From: Sodiomyces alkalinus F11
Lineage: Eukaryota; Ascomycota; Sordariomycetes; Glomerellales; Plectosphaerellaceae
Direction: 5' to 3'
NCBI RefSeq assembly: GCF_003711515.1
Contig: NW_021167085.1
Location: forward strand, 127,507 to 191,506
Length of the DNA stretch: 64,000 bases
Part shown: piece after piece, positions 21,563-33,700 of the stretch
Layout: each line of letters starts with the position of its first letter
Position numbering within the stretch: position 1 is the stretch's first letter
Translations under genes and position numbers: made by a program
Notes under the pieces: model-generated
The model's database searches: none
What the model was told of the DNA's origin: nothing
What the model saw: only the letters and a program-made list of their open reading frames with translations

Positions 21563-23279
21563 GTAGAGGCACGAAGTACGGCGTACGGTGTTGATTCATT
21601 ATTCCGTCTGCCTTTCAACATTGTCTCATACCGCTTGCTGCCAAGGCCCCCGGCTTGTACGTGTATATAGTGTAGAGTTGACCTTTTTCGCATCTCTTCT
21701 TTCTTGTGTACTTCGGTCAGTACACTGTGTGACGAATCTGGGGTTGTGTTTGAACAAGCCTCCTCGCTTGACGCGACGGTCCATGGCAGTAGCCCGCTAG
21801 TTGCCTTGTACTTCGTAGTACACGTACCGGGACCGAGCCCATGTAGCTGTCGCGGTACCCACATATGTCCCCACTCCGATCTGTTCAGGACCGAAGGTAC
21901 ACTTCGGAAGTTGACCGACGGAGAACTGGCCTGACCTTGGTATTGTACCTAAAGTACGTTTTGTTTTTTCTTCCCTTTTTCTTTCTTTCTTTTTTTGTTT
22001 GAAAAATAAGGAAAGAAAAGAAAAATATGGCTATACATAAGATGGCACTCGCCTTGTGACTTGGGTATAAGTGTCGGATATCCATTTATTCTTATTCTCC
22101 TTCTTCTCGCCGATTACTTGTCTTTCTTAAGAGAACACCAGGAGAATGACATGAGCATCACTGTACGAAATCCAAGCTACGTACAGTGCATGTACTTTGT
22201 ACACGTCGGGGTCCAATCATTGGGTTCTGCTAACATGCCCCTGTCTGGTCAATTGCGTCATTCGGCCAAGCAGCATCCCTAGTATGTACCTATTAATGGA
22301 CCTGACTCTAAGTAGCTGGGCTGGGGATGAGTAACGATATGCGGGGCTTGTCACTTTCTTAGGTAGTCGCTAAACTGGGAAACCTAAGCGGGCTGTTCCA
22401 GCATACCTAGGCTTCAGCGGATTTAGGGCAACTACGATGCTCTGGACGCCTTCCCACCCTGCGACCAACCCCCTCAGGTAAGGGAAAGGTACGTAGTACA
22501 CAGTATAATAGACAGTATGTATTACACATTCCTTTCTACCTTAGGAGTAACTTCTTAGGACCCAAATCCTGGTCTCGCCGCCGATTCGTCTCCACTTCCC
22601 TACTATGTCTTCCCAGGTCTTCCCTTGTCATTGCACAGTGCGCCTCTTACAGTGTCCTCTTTTAACAGCTGACCTTCCTCTTTTCCCCACCACTTTTCTC
22701 ACTTCTACCGAGCTCGGTCTAGGACCGAACCTCTTCTCTCCGTGTCCTCACCCAACACCTCTGCCTCTCCCTCTCTCTACAACCTACCGACCGGTACAGT
22801 AATATTATTTCATACACAACCGCACAGTCAAGCCAAGGCGGCCGGTCCAGCCATCGAAGCATTCTATTCCCCCGCAGACACCAGAACACGGACAGCCACT
22901 GGACAACGGTTCCTGGCGGGTGCAAAGCTTAAAGAGGGCTTCTCCTACATCTCCATTATCTTCTTCTTTTCTCAACTATCTTCTCTCTTTCTTATTTCCT
23001 CTTTTATACCATCCTCTTCCTATACCCCTTTCACGGGAACAAGACACAGAAAAGAATAAAAAGAAAAAAAGAAAAAAAAAAGAAGAAAAAAAGAAGGAGA
23101 GAACCTCCCCCCACAACCACCACCACTTCATTCCTTTTTGCAGCCGAGATTGCTCTTCCGTCAAGGCGCTTCTCGTTCCACTGCCCAGCTGTGTTGAACT
23201 GCCGTCGTTTTGTTTCCGGTCAGGCGCCAAATCTTCCATCTGTCGCGCGCGCTCACTCTCGACTTGCCATCAATATCCG
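21563..23279. other. Intergenic region and 5' leader of the ENA-type ATPase
   Basis: No gene supported. The first part is ordinary flanking DNA with normal CpA/TpG content. From about 22,600 the sequence becomes pyrimidine-rich and is probably the transcript leader, ending with a purine-rich stretch (about 23040-23105). Two GCCAAG hexamers (22265-22270, 22832-22837) match the core bound by PacC-type pH regulators, which is suggestive only. Confidence 0.5.
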
Positions 23280-26200
23280 ATGGGAGAAACCGACGCCTCT
23301 AGGAATGGTCACAGCTACGATTCTGCGGAGCCCAACGCCGAGCAGGACGAACCCCCAAGTATAGGTGGCTTCACAGACGTGAAGCCAAACCAGAACCCTA
23401 CTACCATCACTGCCACACCCACTGCCGCCACCACCAGCAGTAACAGTGCCAGCACTACCGCCACAACCTCCCTCCAGCAAGAGCAAGAGCAAGAGCAAGA
23501 GCATCATCATCGCCTCGTCAACCGTCTCAAGGAAGGGGAAAAGGAAAAGAGCAACCCCATCATAGACTATTCCGGTTCTCGCCATGATCTCCGTCCCGCC
23601 CACTGCGTCCCCGTCGACGGCCTCCGCTCCATCTGGCAGACAGACCTCCAGAGCGGTCTCTCCAACAGCGAGGCCGCCGCACGTCTGGCCCGCGATGGCC
23701 CCAACCGCATCGAGGGAGCCAAGGGCCTATCCGTTTGGGAGATACTCTTAAGACAGGTCTCCAACAGTTTGACCCTCGTTCTCGTCATCGTAGCGATCCT
23801 GTCCTTCGCCATCCAGGATTACATCGAAGGAGGCGTCGTCACCGCCGTCATCCTTCTCAACATCATCGTGGGCTTCGTCCAGGACTACCGTGCGGAGCAG
23901 ACCATCCAGTCGCTCTACGCCCTGTCCGCCCCGACCTGTAAGGTTCTCCGTAACGGCCACGTCGATACCGTCCGGGCCGAGTCCCTCGTCCAGGGCGACA
24001 TCGTCCTCATCTCCGTCGGTGACGTCGTCCCCGCCGATCTGCGCCTCCTCGATGGGATTAACCTGTCCACCGACGAGGCTCTGCTGACCGGCGAGTCCCT
24101 CCCCATCAGCAAGCACCCGGAGGACGTCTTCGACGAGCCGGACCTGCCGCTGGGCGACCGCCTCAACATGGTCTACTCGGCCACCACGGTCACCCGTGGC
24201 CGTGGCCGCGGCGTCGTCGCCGCCGTCGGTTCCGGAACCGAGGTCGGCAAGATCGCCGCCATGTTGCGCACCACCCGTAAGAAGGTGGAGGGCGCCTCCC
24301 TGCCGGCCCGCATGTGGTATGGCTTCCGCGACGGCATGAAGAACGTCCTCGGTCTCGTCGGCACCCCGCTGCAGGTCAAGCTGAGCAAGTTCGCCCTGCT
24401 GCTGTTCGGCCTCGCCATCCTGCTGGCCATCGTCGTCTTCTCCGCCAGCCGTTGGCAGATCGACTCGCAGGTCCTCATCTACGGCATCTGCGTCGGTGTC
24501 GCCGTCATCCCCGAGTCCCTCATTGCCGTCCTGACCATCACCATGGCTGTCGGCACCAAGGCCATGGCCAAGGGTAACGTCGTCGTCCGCAAGCTGGCTT
24601 CTCTCGAGGCCGTCGGCGGTGTCACCAACATCTGTTCCGACAAGACCGGCACCTTGACCCAGGGCCGCATGATCACCCGCAAGATCTACCTGGCCGACGA
24701 GTCGGGCGCCGTCGTCGAGGGGTGCACCGACCCTTATGATCCCTCGAGCGGCACCATCTCGTGGCCGGGCGTCGACAGCAGCTCCTCGGTATCCTCGACG
24801 CCGGTTGTCAAAAAGTCGCACATGCTGATCCGGCCCGCCTCGCTCCACCCTTTCCTCCAGGCCATCGCGCTCTGCAACAACTCTACCGTGTCTCACGGCA
24901 AGTCCGCCGCCGACGCCGCCGACACCGCCGACACCGAGTCGGTCACCACCGTCCAGACCCTCCCCGTCGCCAACTGGACCGCCATCGGCGAGCCGACCGA
25001 GATCGCCCTGCACGTCTTCGCCATGCGCTTCGGCCAGGGCAAGGCCGATATCGTCCAGAGCGAGGGCGTCAAGATGCTGTACGAATTCCCTTTCGACTCG
25101 TCCATCAAGATCATGTCTGTCGTCTACCAGCACCTCGACGGCACGCGCCACGTGTACACCAAGGGCGCCGTCGAGGTCATGCTCGCGCGTCTGGCCGCGC
25201 CCGAGGACGTCAAGGCCCGCATCGCCGCCAAGGCCGACGAGCTGGCCTCCGAGGGTCTCCGCGTCCTCTGCGTCGGCCGCAGGGTGCTGCACGACGACGA
25301 GGACGCCGGCGAGAGGAACGCGGCCGAGACCAAGCTGCGGTTCCTGGGCCTCGCCGGCCTCTACGACCCGCCGCGCGTCGAGACGCTGGGCGCCGTCAAG
25401 AGGTGCAAGACGGCCGGCATCTCCGTGCACATGGCCACGGGCGACCACATCAAGACGGCCACGGCCATTGCCCACGAGGTCGGCATTCTGCAGGGCGGCG
25501 AGGGCGACTGGGCCGTCATGCCGGCGGGTCGCTTCGACGCCATGTCGGACGCCGAGATTGACCGGCTGGAGAGCCTGCCCCTTGTACTCGCCCGGTGCAG
25601 CCCCCTGACCAAGGTTCGCATGCTTGAGGCCATGCACCGTCGCAAGGCCTTCTGTATCATGACGGGCGATGGCGTCAACGATTCGCCTGCGCTGAAGCAG
25701 GCTGACGTGGGTATCGCGATGGGCAAGAGGGGGAGTGACGTGGCCAAGGAGGCTGCCGATATGGTCCTCACCGATGATAACTTTGCCTCTATTGTCACGG
25801 CTATCCAGCAGGGTCGACGCCTGTTTGATAACATTCAGAAGGTAGTTCTTTTTTTTTTTNNNNNNNNNNNNNNNNNNNNNNNNNNNNNNNNNNNNNNNNC
25901 CCCCCCTTTCCCTCGGTTCTATACGCAACAACAACAACAACAACTACAACAACTACAACAACAACTAACACTCACATTATTAGTTCCTCCTGCATCTCCT
26001 CATCTCCAACATCGCCCAGGTCTTCCTCCTCTTGATCGGCCTCTCGTTCCAGGACGCGTCCGGCACCTCCGTGTTCCCGCTGTCCCCCCTCGAGATCCTC
26101 TGGGCCAACCTCATCACGTCCTCGTTCCTGGCCATCGGCCTCGGCCTGGAAGAAGCCCAACCGGACATCCTGCGCCGCCCGCCCCACGACCTCCGCGTGG

Positions 26201-26739
26201 GCGTCTTCACCCTCGACCTCGTCCGCGACAAGATGGTGTACGGCTTCTTCATGGGCTCCCTCTGCCTCGCGGCCTTCTCGTCGGTCGTCTACGGGCCCTA
26301 CGGCGGCGACCTCGGCCACGAGTGCAACGAAGGGTATAATAGCACCTGCGAGGTGGCGTTCCGGGCGCGGTCCACGACGTTCGCGACGCTGAGCTTCCTC
26401 CTGCTCGTTACCTCGTGGGAGGTGAAGCACTTCCAGCGCAGCTTGTTCGACATGGAGCCCGAGACCTACAAGGGCCCCTTATCCGTCTTCCCGACCGTGT
26501 GGAAGAACCGGTTCCTCTTCTGGGCCGTCGTGGGCGGGTTCGTCATGACGTTCCCTGTCATTTATATCCCCGTCGTCAACCATGCCGTCTTCAAGCACAC
26601 GGGGATCACGTGGGAATGGGGCATCGTGGCCGCCTGCGTGGTGGTGTACGTTGCTCTGTTTGAGACGTGGAAGGCTGTTAAGCGGCATGTTGGGCTGGGG
26701 GCTTATGCGCGTATCGCTGCGCCGGATGACATGGCTTAG
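23280..26739 (+). CDS. ENA-type (P-type IID) Na+/K+-exporting ATPase, 2 exons
   Basis: Exon 1 is 23280-25841 and exon 2 is 25984-26739, giving 1,105 residues. After a low-complexity Thr/Asn/Gln N-terminus there is the cation-ATPase N-domain, then helices M1-M2, the actuator TGES at about residue 269, helices M3-M4 with the PES motif, phosphorylation site DKTGTLTQGRM (Asp454), and hinge MTGDGVNDSPALKQADVG (about 791). The C-terminal helices lie in exon 2. DKTGTLTQGRM and the lack of a calmodulin-type tail point to the ENA group, plasma-membrane pumps that expel Na+ or K+ at high salt or alkaline pH. The frame continues 120 codons upstream of the chosen ATG, but that part is low-complexity leader. 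The intron contains 40 N, so its true length is unknown. Ca2+-pumping relatives (PMR1, SERCA) are less likely. Confidence 0.93.
25860..25899. other. Assembly gap (40 N) inside the ENA intron
   Basis: Forty unresolved bases flanked by a T run on the left and a C run on the right, then CAA-rich microsatellite sequence (about 25926-25967). Low-complexity DNA probably blocked assembly. Because both splice sites are present outside the gap, the coding sequence appears unaffected. Confidence 0.97.
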
Positions 26740-26940
26740 CAGGACGGTTCATTAGGTCTAAGGTGATGTCGGGGTTTTTCGCTTTTTCGATATGCAGTTA
26801 GTCTGGGCGGGATGGATGCGTCGATTCAACATCGACATCCTTTGGGATGCCTGATACATAACAAAAAGCATTACCTGGCTATGATTTGGGGGCGTTGTCC
26901 AATACAGGCTGTCCTTAGTTAGGCGAATAACCTAGGAGTA

Positions 26941-26984
26941 GGGAAAAGGGGAAGGGGAAGGGGAAGGGGAAGGGGAAGGGAAGA
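26941..26984. repeat. GGGGAA hexanucleotide repeat
   Basis: About seven near-perfect copies of a GGGGAA unit, roughly 200 bp downstream of the ENA stop codon. Confidence 0.9.
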
Positions 26985-27464
26985 ACATCAACATTTTTCT
27001 GGTCGGCATTTTCTTGTCCGAGTATGAGAGGTAAAAGAATACATATGGGGGGCAAGACAGCAGCTCTCGATCTTTGCGTCGATTGAGCACATCAGATCGG
27101 AATTCATGACACGAGCATTTGGTAAATACTGTGGCTATTTCGATCAGCCCCTACAAAATCATGAGTATTACTGTCGTCTTTCACGAGACTGCATGTGCTC
27201 TACGGCCTGCGGGAAAGATTACGGACTTTGTCGTGACAGTCATGGCTTCTCGGAATCCGTGGCGATCGCAACGCAGCTGGACGAGATTTTGTAGGATTCA
27301 AGTTCCTATAGAGGGCGAACTTGCCCAGTGCATCTGGCACTGATCACGCCCGGGGGAGAAACGCTTTTCGAGGGCTGCCCGTTTGGTTCGCTGTATCCGG
27401 ATGATTCGGCGACATTTTATTGCCAAGAAGCGGGCAGGCAAGCTGAACTCGGCAACACAGCCGA

Positions 27465-27486
27465 GCACAGCACAGCACAGCACAGC
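27465..27486. repeat. GCACA pentanucleotide microsatellite
   Basis: Four consecutive GCACA units and a partial one. Confidence 0.85.
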
Positions 27487-27706
27487 ATCCGATGGTGGAA
27501 TGACCCGAGTGAGGTGTGTCGCGAGGGCTGCCTTGTCCCACCCAACTCATTTACTTCCCCTTGCACGGCGTGTGAAGAACACGAACAGAAAGCGCTCCCT
27601 CAGGCCATATATTTCGCATGTCATCCTTCTTTCTCCCTTTCTCGCTCGCCACCACCCCTTCATTCTTCTTCCTTTTCCTTTTCCTCGCCTCTCCACCTCT
27701 CTTGAA

Positions 27707-27738
27707 CCGTCCGTCCCGTCCGTCCCGTCCGTCCCGTC
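27707..27738. repeat. 9-bp CCGTCCGTC-type tandem repeat
   Basis: About 3.5 copies of a 9-bp C-rich unit. Confidence 0.8.
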
Positions 27739-30700
27739 TTGTCGGCCGGGCGCATGAAACGGACGGATGGTCATGGAGACATGGAGAGACCCTTGAGGGA
27801 GCCAGGTAGTCGTCGGGGCTCCATAGTTGCTGTCCACGTGGCACCACAGCTAGAAAACCCGGCGCTTTGCGGAGTGAGAGTGATAGATAGAGAGTGGAAG
27901 TAGGGGCGCGAGTGAGAGTGGGATGAATACAAATAGGTATGGATCTTTGCTTCGTTGACTACGGTATCTCCGAAGCCAGAGTTTCGTACCAGTCATTCCA
28001 TAAGGCATGAGGCTGGCATGCCCCTGCCGTCTCCTTTTTTCTCTTTTTTTTTCCTGTCTTATTTCAGCACCTACGAAAGTATAACGACACTAGCTTCGGG
28101 GTAATGCGGTGTGGGGGTCTCAAATCAGGGACGCAGAGGCAGCAAAGAAAGGCGGTGTTGGTGTTGGCCAAGCTGAAGCCCCTCCATCCTTTGTTCGGAG
28201 AAAAGAAAATAACCCCCACGGAGAGACTCTTTGTAAGTCCCGTGCAAGCAAAAGGGAAGAAAACCTCATCTTCCTGATGCTCGAGTTGAGCTTCTTTATC
28301 TTCCCCGCCTTTTGTCTTTTCTCTTTTTCTTTTTTCTTCCCCCCCCCCCCCTCTCCTTCCTCGGTGTCACAAAAGACTGCAGAAGCCAAGGACGTGGAAG
28401 ACCGGGGCCGAGTTGCAGCAAGTTGTACACTAAGTTGCGCGGTTCCCGTCGGTGAAGAAGCAAAGAGTGGGACGCGGCCCCCCCCCCCCGATCACCCTGA
28501 CTGACACCCGACACCGCGAAAAGCTATGCAGGATCCAAAGGTATCACGGGACTCTTGGATTTATAGGATTGCTTGGGAGGACGGGAAACTCTGATTACGG
28601 AACATGGGGATGCACGGTTTGACCCGTCTCTGTAAGTGTAGACGCTGCGTGACTAAAAGAAATAAAAATAACAATAACAATAACAATAAAAATAAAACAA
28701 CCCAAAAAATGGCATCACACGCTCCACGAGTCGATGCGTCTCGAGACCTTGATGAACCGCCAAGACGCCGTTCAGTCTTCCGTCTTTGCTTCTCAGAGAA
28801 ACTAGAAACTGCCCCCTCTCCGGTTCACTGGTCCGACATGGAGCAGCACGTCCTTCGCACGACAAGGCTGCGCAAGCTTGCCCCTGGCGATCGGTCTGCA
28901 AGTTTGACGGGGTTCATTCCTGAACACTCAGCAGGCAAAGACGTGATGTGATCTAGGAATCACGTTCCTCGACGACGATCCTCGTATCATTACCCAAATC
29001 TCGGATTTCAGCAGGATGTATGCATATAATGATCGAAAGCGGAACCATCAAAGTGGAAGAACGGGGGTGGAATGACTCCGTACTCCCTAATGAACGAGTA
29101 AAAAGCTGTCAAGTCGGCCGAGATACAAGATCGCCACGGCATATTATCATGTGGCCCGTTTTCGGTATCCCTGTGCCTGCGGCCAAGGAGGTGAATGAAT
29201 TCAACTTTTTTTTCCACTTTTTTTTCTTCTTTCTTTTTTTCCTCGAAGGAAGCCGAGCCAAGAACCAGGTCGATTCAACCAGAGGGAGAATATTCCAGTT
29301 CAAACCGGACAAAAAGGGGAAGAAAAAGGAAAAGAAAAGGACAAACAGACAAAGAAGCAACGCCGTTTGTCAGGACATCGTCCCCAATATCCACGGGTTG
29401 TGGTCCAACGACCGACAATGATCCATGTTATGTATGACGTTTTTAACATTCCACAACATCATAATGATGACTCGGGATTTAAAGGGACTCTGAGACTCGG
29501 TGATTATAATCATAATGGTCTGAATGTCCGGTTACCCATGTTACGAACAAAGCAAGAAAGCAAGAAATGAGAATGAACCAGGGAGGTGACATGCTGAAGG
29601 AGCCTGCAGTCAGCAAGTAGATCTTAGTAATGGGAGGAAAATAAAATGAACGTTTGCCTATTGTTGGTACTGATGATGACGTCCTGTTTGAAAGTCGTGG
29701 CGATCTTTGAGCCTGTGCGAAGGGTCCTTTTTTTTCTTTTCTTGTTTACATTGTCGACTCCTATCCGAAGCCGCATATGGTTTGCCTCGGCCCGCGACAG
29801 TATAGAAGATATCCGCGGAGAGACTCTACTCTGTACTTTCTTTCATACAGTACACGCTAGATTGTATTAGATTACGTACGTTAGAGAACCAGATAGGTAC
29901 TTGAGTGAAAGATAAGGAGAGAATACTACCTCAAGGTATAATGACCTTATAATAAGGGTGAGCGAGTTTATTGGAGAGAGGCATCGAGGAAAGATATCTG
30001 ATCCATTCTCCGTACTGTGTAGTGTGACAGGCATACCTGTAAGTGTACGGAGCACCTCCTCCACCGGCAGGGTCCTCCTCAACTTCACAATGCCAAGGAC
30101 GAAGAAGGATCGTCAATTCCGTCTTGTTTGATGGGGAAAAAGCACGCCGAGCACGTCCTCTCCATCTCTCCATCTCTTCCGTGTCCCGTGTCCACGAGAT
30201 CATCGATGATTACCCAGGTACTCCGTACCCGTACATATTTCGTACTTTGCAGTCGCAGGCAGTCGCAGGCAGTCGCAGAGACAAACAAGCGGTCTGACGG
30301 CAAGACGTCTGCGTACCAAGGTACCTTGTTGGTACCTCCTGAGTACCTAGGTAGTTTGCGCTTATTAAGGTAGCGCCCCTCTATGGGTACCTTTCTTAGA
30401 CTGGGTTTTGCTCATCTTCCTCTCACTTATTCTCTATTTCTCTCACCTTCTCCATCTATCTCCCATATTCTCGCTGTGAAAGCAAGTGTGTATGTGTTGT
30501 GCCGATGAGACGAAGACTTGGTGGGATAAGGAAAAATAACGGTTGACGGCTTTCGAGCATAGACTTATATCCACCTGATTGTTTATGCGACTTGCACGAG
30601 AGTATGAGGCCAGGAAACAAGGAAAAGGAGCCAACATGTCAACACCGAAAGGGTCAAAAGATCCCGGACGAAAAGAGTTAAAAGTCCTTTACTCCGTACT

Positions 30701-33700
30701 CCGTAGAAGTACGTTATAAGAAGAAAAAAAGTAAGAAACCAAAGCCTACGGATATTATTGAATATGCACTCCGTACTGCCAGGTAAAAAAGAGACCCACG
30801 GTCCAAGGCTGTCCAAAAGGCTGGGCGTTACATCACGACGTTCGGATCAGCCTGCCAACCCGGCAAAGAGCTGCCGTCCTTATTATTTGTTTACGAGGGG
30901 AACTTGGTACATATACAGGTACGAACAAAGGTACCTAAGAGCGTACCTAACATGTATCGGGTAGCAGGCGCCTTGCCTAATCCCCTAATACCAATCCCCC
31001 ATAGGCAGCACCAAGAAGCACGAATCAAGCCGAATCAAGCCAAATAAACTCGAGGTCCCCCTGTCCGCCACGCCTGCCAAGACCCGTAGCACCGGTCCCA
31101 CCAATCCTGCCTCGCCCAATGAACCTTTTCAGCCATTGTCGTCACTGGGTGCTCTTCCCACCCCCAAGATTGCGTCGATCTTGGCCATTCTCCACATAAC
31201 AACCCATTCCCCACCTTTGTCCCTCCACCTTGGCTTTGCCCCCTTCAGCTGTCGCCCGCTATGTTCGGGTACCCGTATCGTCTGAATTTATGGGTTCCCT
31301 CTGCTGGCGCCCAAGCGGGGATTCTGTGGATTCTGTGTGGGGAAGTGATATACTCCTCCTACCTTACTTTGTGCTCGTACTCGTACATACGTACGTTGTA
31401 CGAATGAATACATAGGTGTTGTAAGTAATTAGATGATCGTAATTACAAGATAGAGTACACTGTAGTATAAAGGTAAGGATGTTCCTTTTCACCTTGTAAC
31501 CCGAGTGCTTTGTACCCGGGGCTGTACCCGGGGCATATTCGGAGGCTTTTCGAGACAGGCTGATGAAGCCTTTCGCACATATTACCTAATTTGGTATCAT
31601 CTAGATTCCCACATGGTCCACCTCCCTAGGTATTCTCAAGACACTCGCCCTACCATAAGGTACGCATACGCATACGCATACGTTGTACATATGTACGGTT
31701 CTCCGTATATAGGTATTATTATTATTTCGTCTATCGTTCAGCTCCGGTACTGTCTCTTCTGGCCGCTCATCAGTGCGTCCATCAGAAGCTTCCAAACGGC
31801 TTCTATGGCCGAAAGAAACATGCCGTATTCAGTAGTAGCGTACTCTGCGGCAGAAAGAGGTATCCATATACGATTGTCGCTGGCCCAGTCATGAACAAAC
31901 CCCCCTATCAAAGGAGTTCACCATCCTCAACACACTTCGTACTACAAACATATCCCCCCTACATATATATCCGTACGTACATGCTGTACGCCGTTTCTGT
32001 ACGTTGTACGTTGTACCCCACCTCCCCCACACACTCTCATCTCACCGGTCGCTTAACGTGGCCTGCGGGACATCTCATGTACTCTCACATCCGACTCCGT
32101 GGCCCCTCCAGTCCTCTCCTGCTCCTCCGTAAAATGCCTTCCACGACACCGAGACTGTGGCACGAGTGCTACTCCGTACGTAAAAGATAAGCTTAGACAG
32201 CAGGGACGGGAAGGAATCGCGCAATCAGGGCCAGCAAGGAGACGGCCTGAGATAAGAAAGCCTATCTAAGCACAACACAAGCAACACAACGCCCAACTAC
32301 GAATCATTACCTCTCCGTATCTCTTCTCAGGGCCGACTTCGGTACGTGCCGACACCAAGAGCGACGGCGCTTCTCAGTGAACAACCGGCTTTTTCTTCCT
32401 GGCTTCTTCCCCATAAGACCGCCGCCACGCGTCCACGCGCCGTGGCAGGTTCATGTCTCCGACTCCCCGTTGCCTGTTCGCGCCATACCTACCTTGTACA
32501 GTCGTTCCCGCAATTTGAGAACCCTCCGAGTTCCGTCCAGATTCCAGCATCGTGGAGCCCCCCTCCGTCTTCTTCCCCCAACGAGGAAGAAACATGAGTC
32601 GCGATGCTATCGCTCCAAGGCGGGGAAGGGGACGTCGAGCTGTAATTACCAAAGGTACCAAAGCATTTGTAGGGCAGCGCTGGGCGACCGTATACCTACA
32701 TTTCTTCTGCGTTATTGATCGCTCATCGCTTATATACTACGTTGTAGCTAATAATTACTCTTCATTACTCTTCCCGACATTCTGTACGTTAGTTACTCCA
32801 CCTCACCTGAGCTATCGTAGGCGACATGCCTATCTACACGTGTACCTACGGAGTGCAAGCAATTACCCCATATTTTATCTTGTTTTTATGTCCGTGGTTT
32901 ACCTTTTATGGTTCATCCTTAATTTGGACTGTTTTTGAACTATTTCCCCCCTTCTTTCCTCTCTTAAATTCTTTTATTCTTCCTTGCATTCTTAAAACAG
33001 GGACAGGGGAAAAAAATTGAACGTGCCGTCCTCGACGAGCCCCCCCCCTTGGCAGGATGTTGGGAATAAGAGTGTCGCCAAACCCCCAGCCCGCGACAAC
33101 CCCGTCATCTCCTTTTCACCTTTTCCATCGTCGCAGGTTGGCCGAAGGAGGCTCGTCATACGTCGGCGATCCGCTGATCACGACCATTGTCCGGGATTCT
33201 CTCGGCCAGTCGAACCGTCTTCAGTCTTCGAAGTGTTGTGATGGTATTTCGAAGTTTTATCATGAGTGTTTTCCCTTTTCTCCTTTTTTTCTTCTTCTTT
33301 GGCTGGCGGTTATAGAGTAGTGGCGGTAAGTCTGTTGAACTTGGTTGCGCTATGCGCTCCGAATGCAATATTCCCAATTGGCATCACGCTTTGGGACTAT
33401 CCCGCTTTGCCATTTTCACTAGTCGCTACTTAATCTGCCAGAAATGGCTCCCTCTCCTTTGAGATGGCACGGAGTAGCGGTAGAGGCAGACGTAGAGGCG
33501 GTTGGCGATTATTAGTATTGCCTTCCCTGGCAACTTCCTCTCCCCGACAAACCGGGTTTCATTATTACAGGCCACCGTGACAGTATCCTGCATCCTACAG
33601 TCATGTTTGGTAACTTCCGCATCTGGAAAAATCAAGAGCGGAGGACCTTCCCCACTGCTCTGCTGGAGTCGTGACGCTAAAATACCTACCCAAGTACCCA

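Noticed and set aside
22920..23279. 120-codon N-terminal extension of the ENA-type ATPase
   Set aside because: It is low-complexity, includes Lys/Glu homopolymers from a purine tract, and precedes a better ATG at 23280.
23748..25943. 731-codon antisense frame under the ENA gene, reading through the N gap
   Set aside because: It is a shadow of codon bias on the opposite strand, and part of it is undetermined sequence.
28604..28951. 115-codon frame in the gene-poor region
   Set aside because: The first part is a translated AATAAC microsatellite; the rest has no recognisable domain or exon support.
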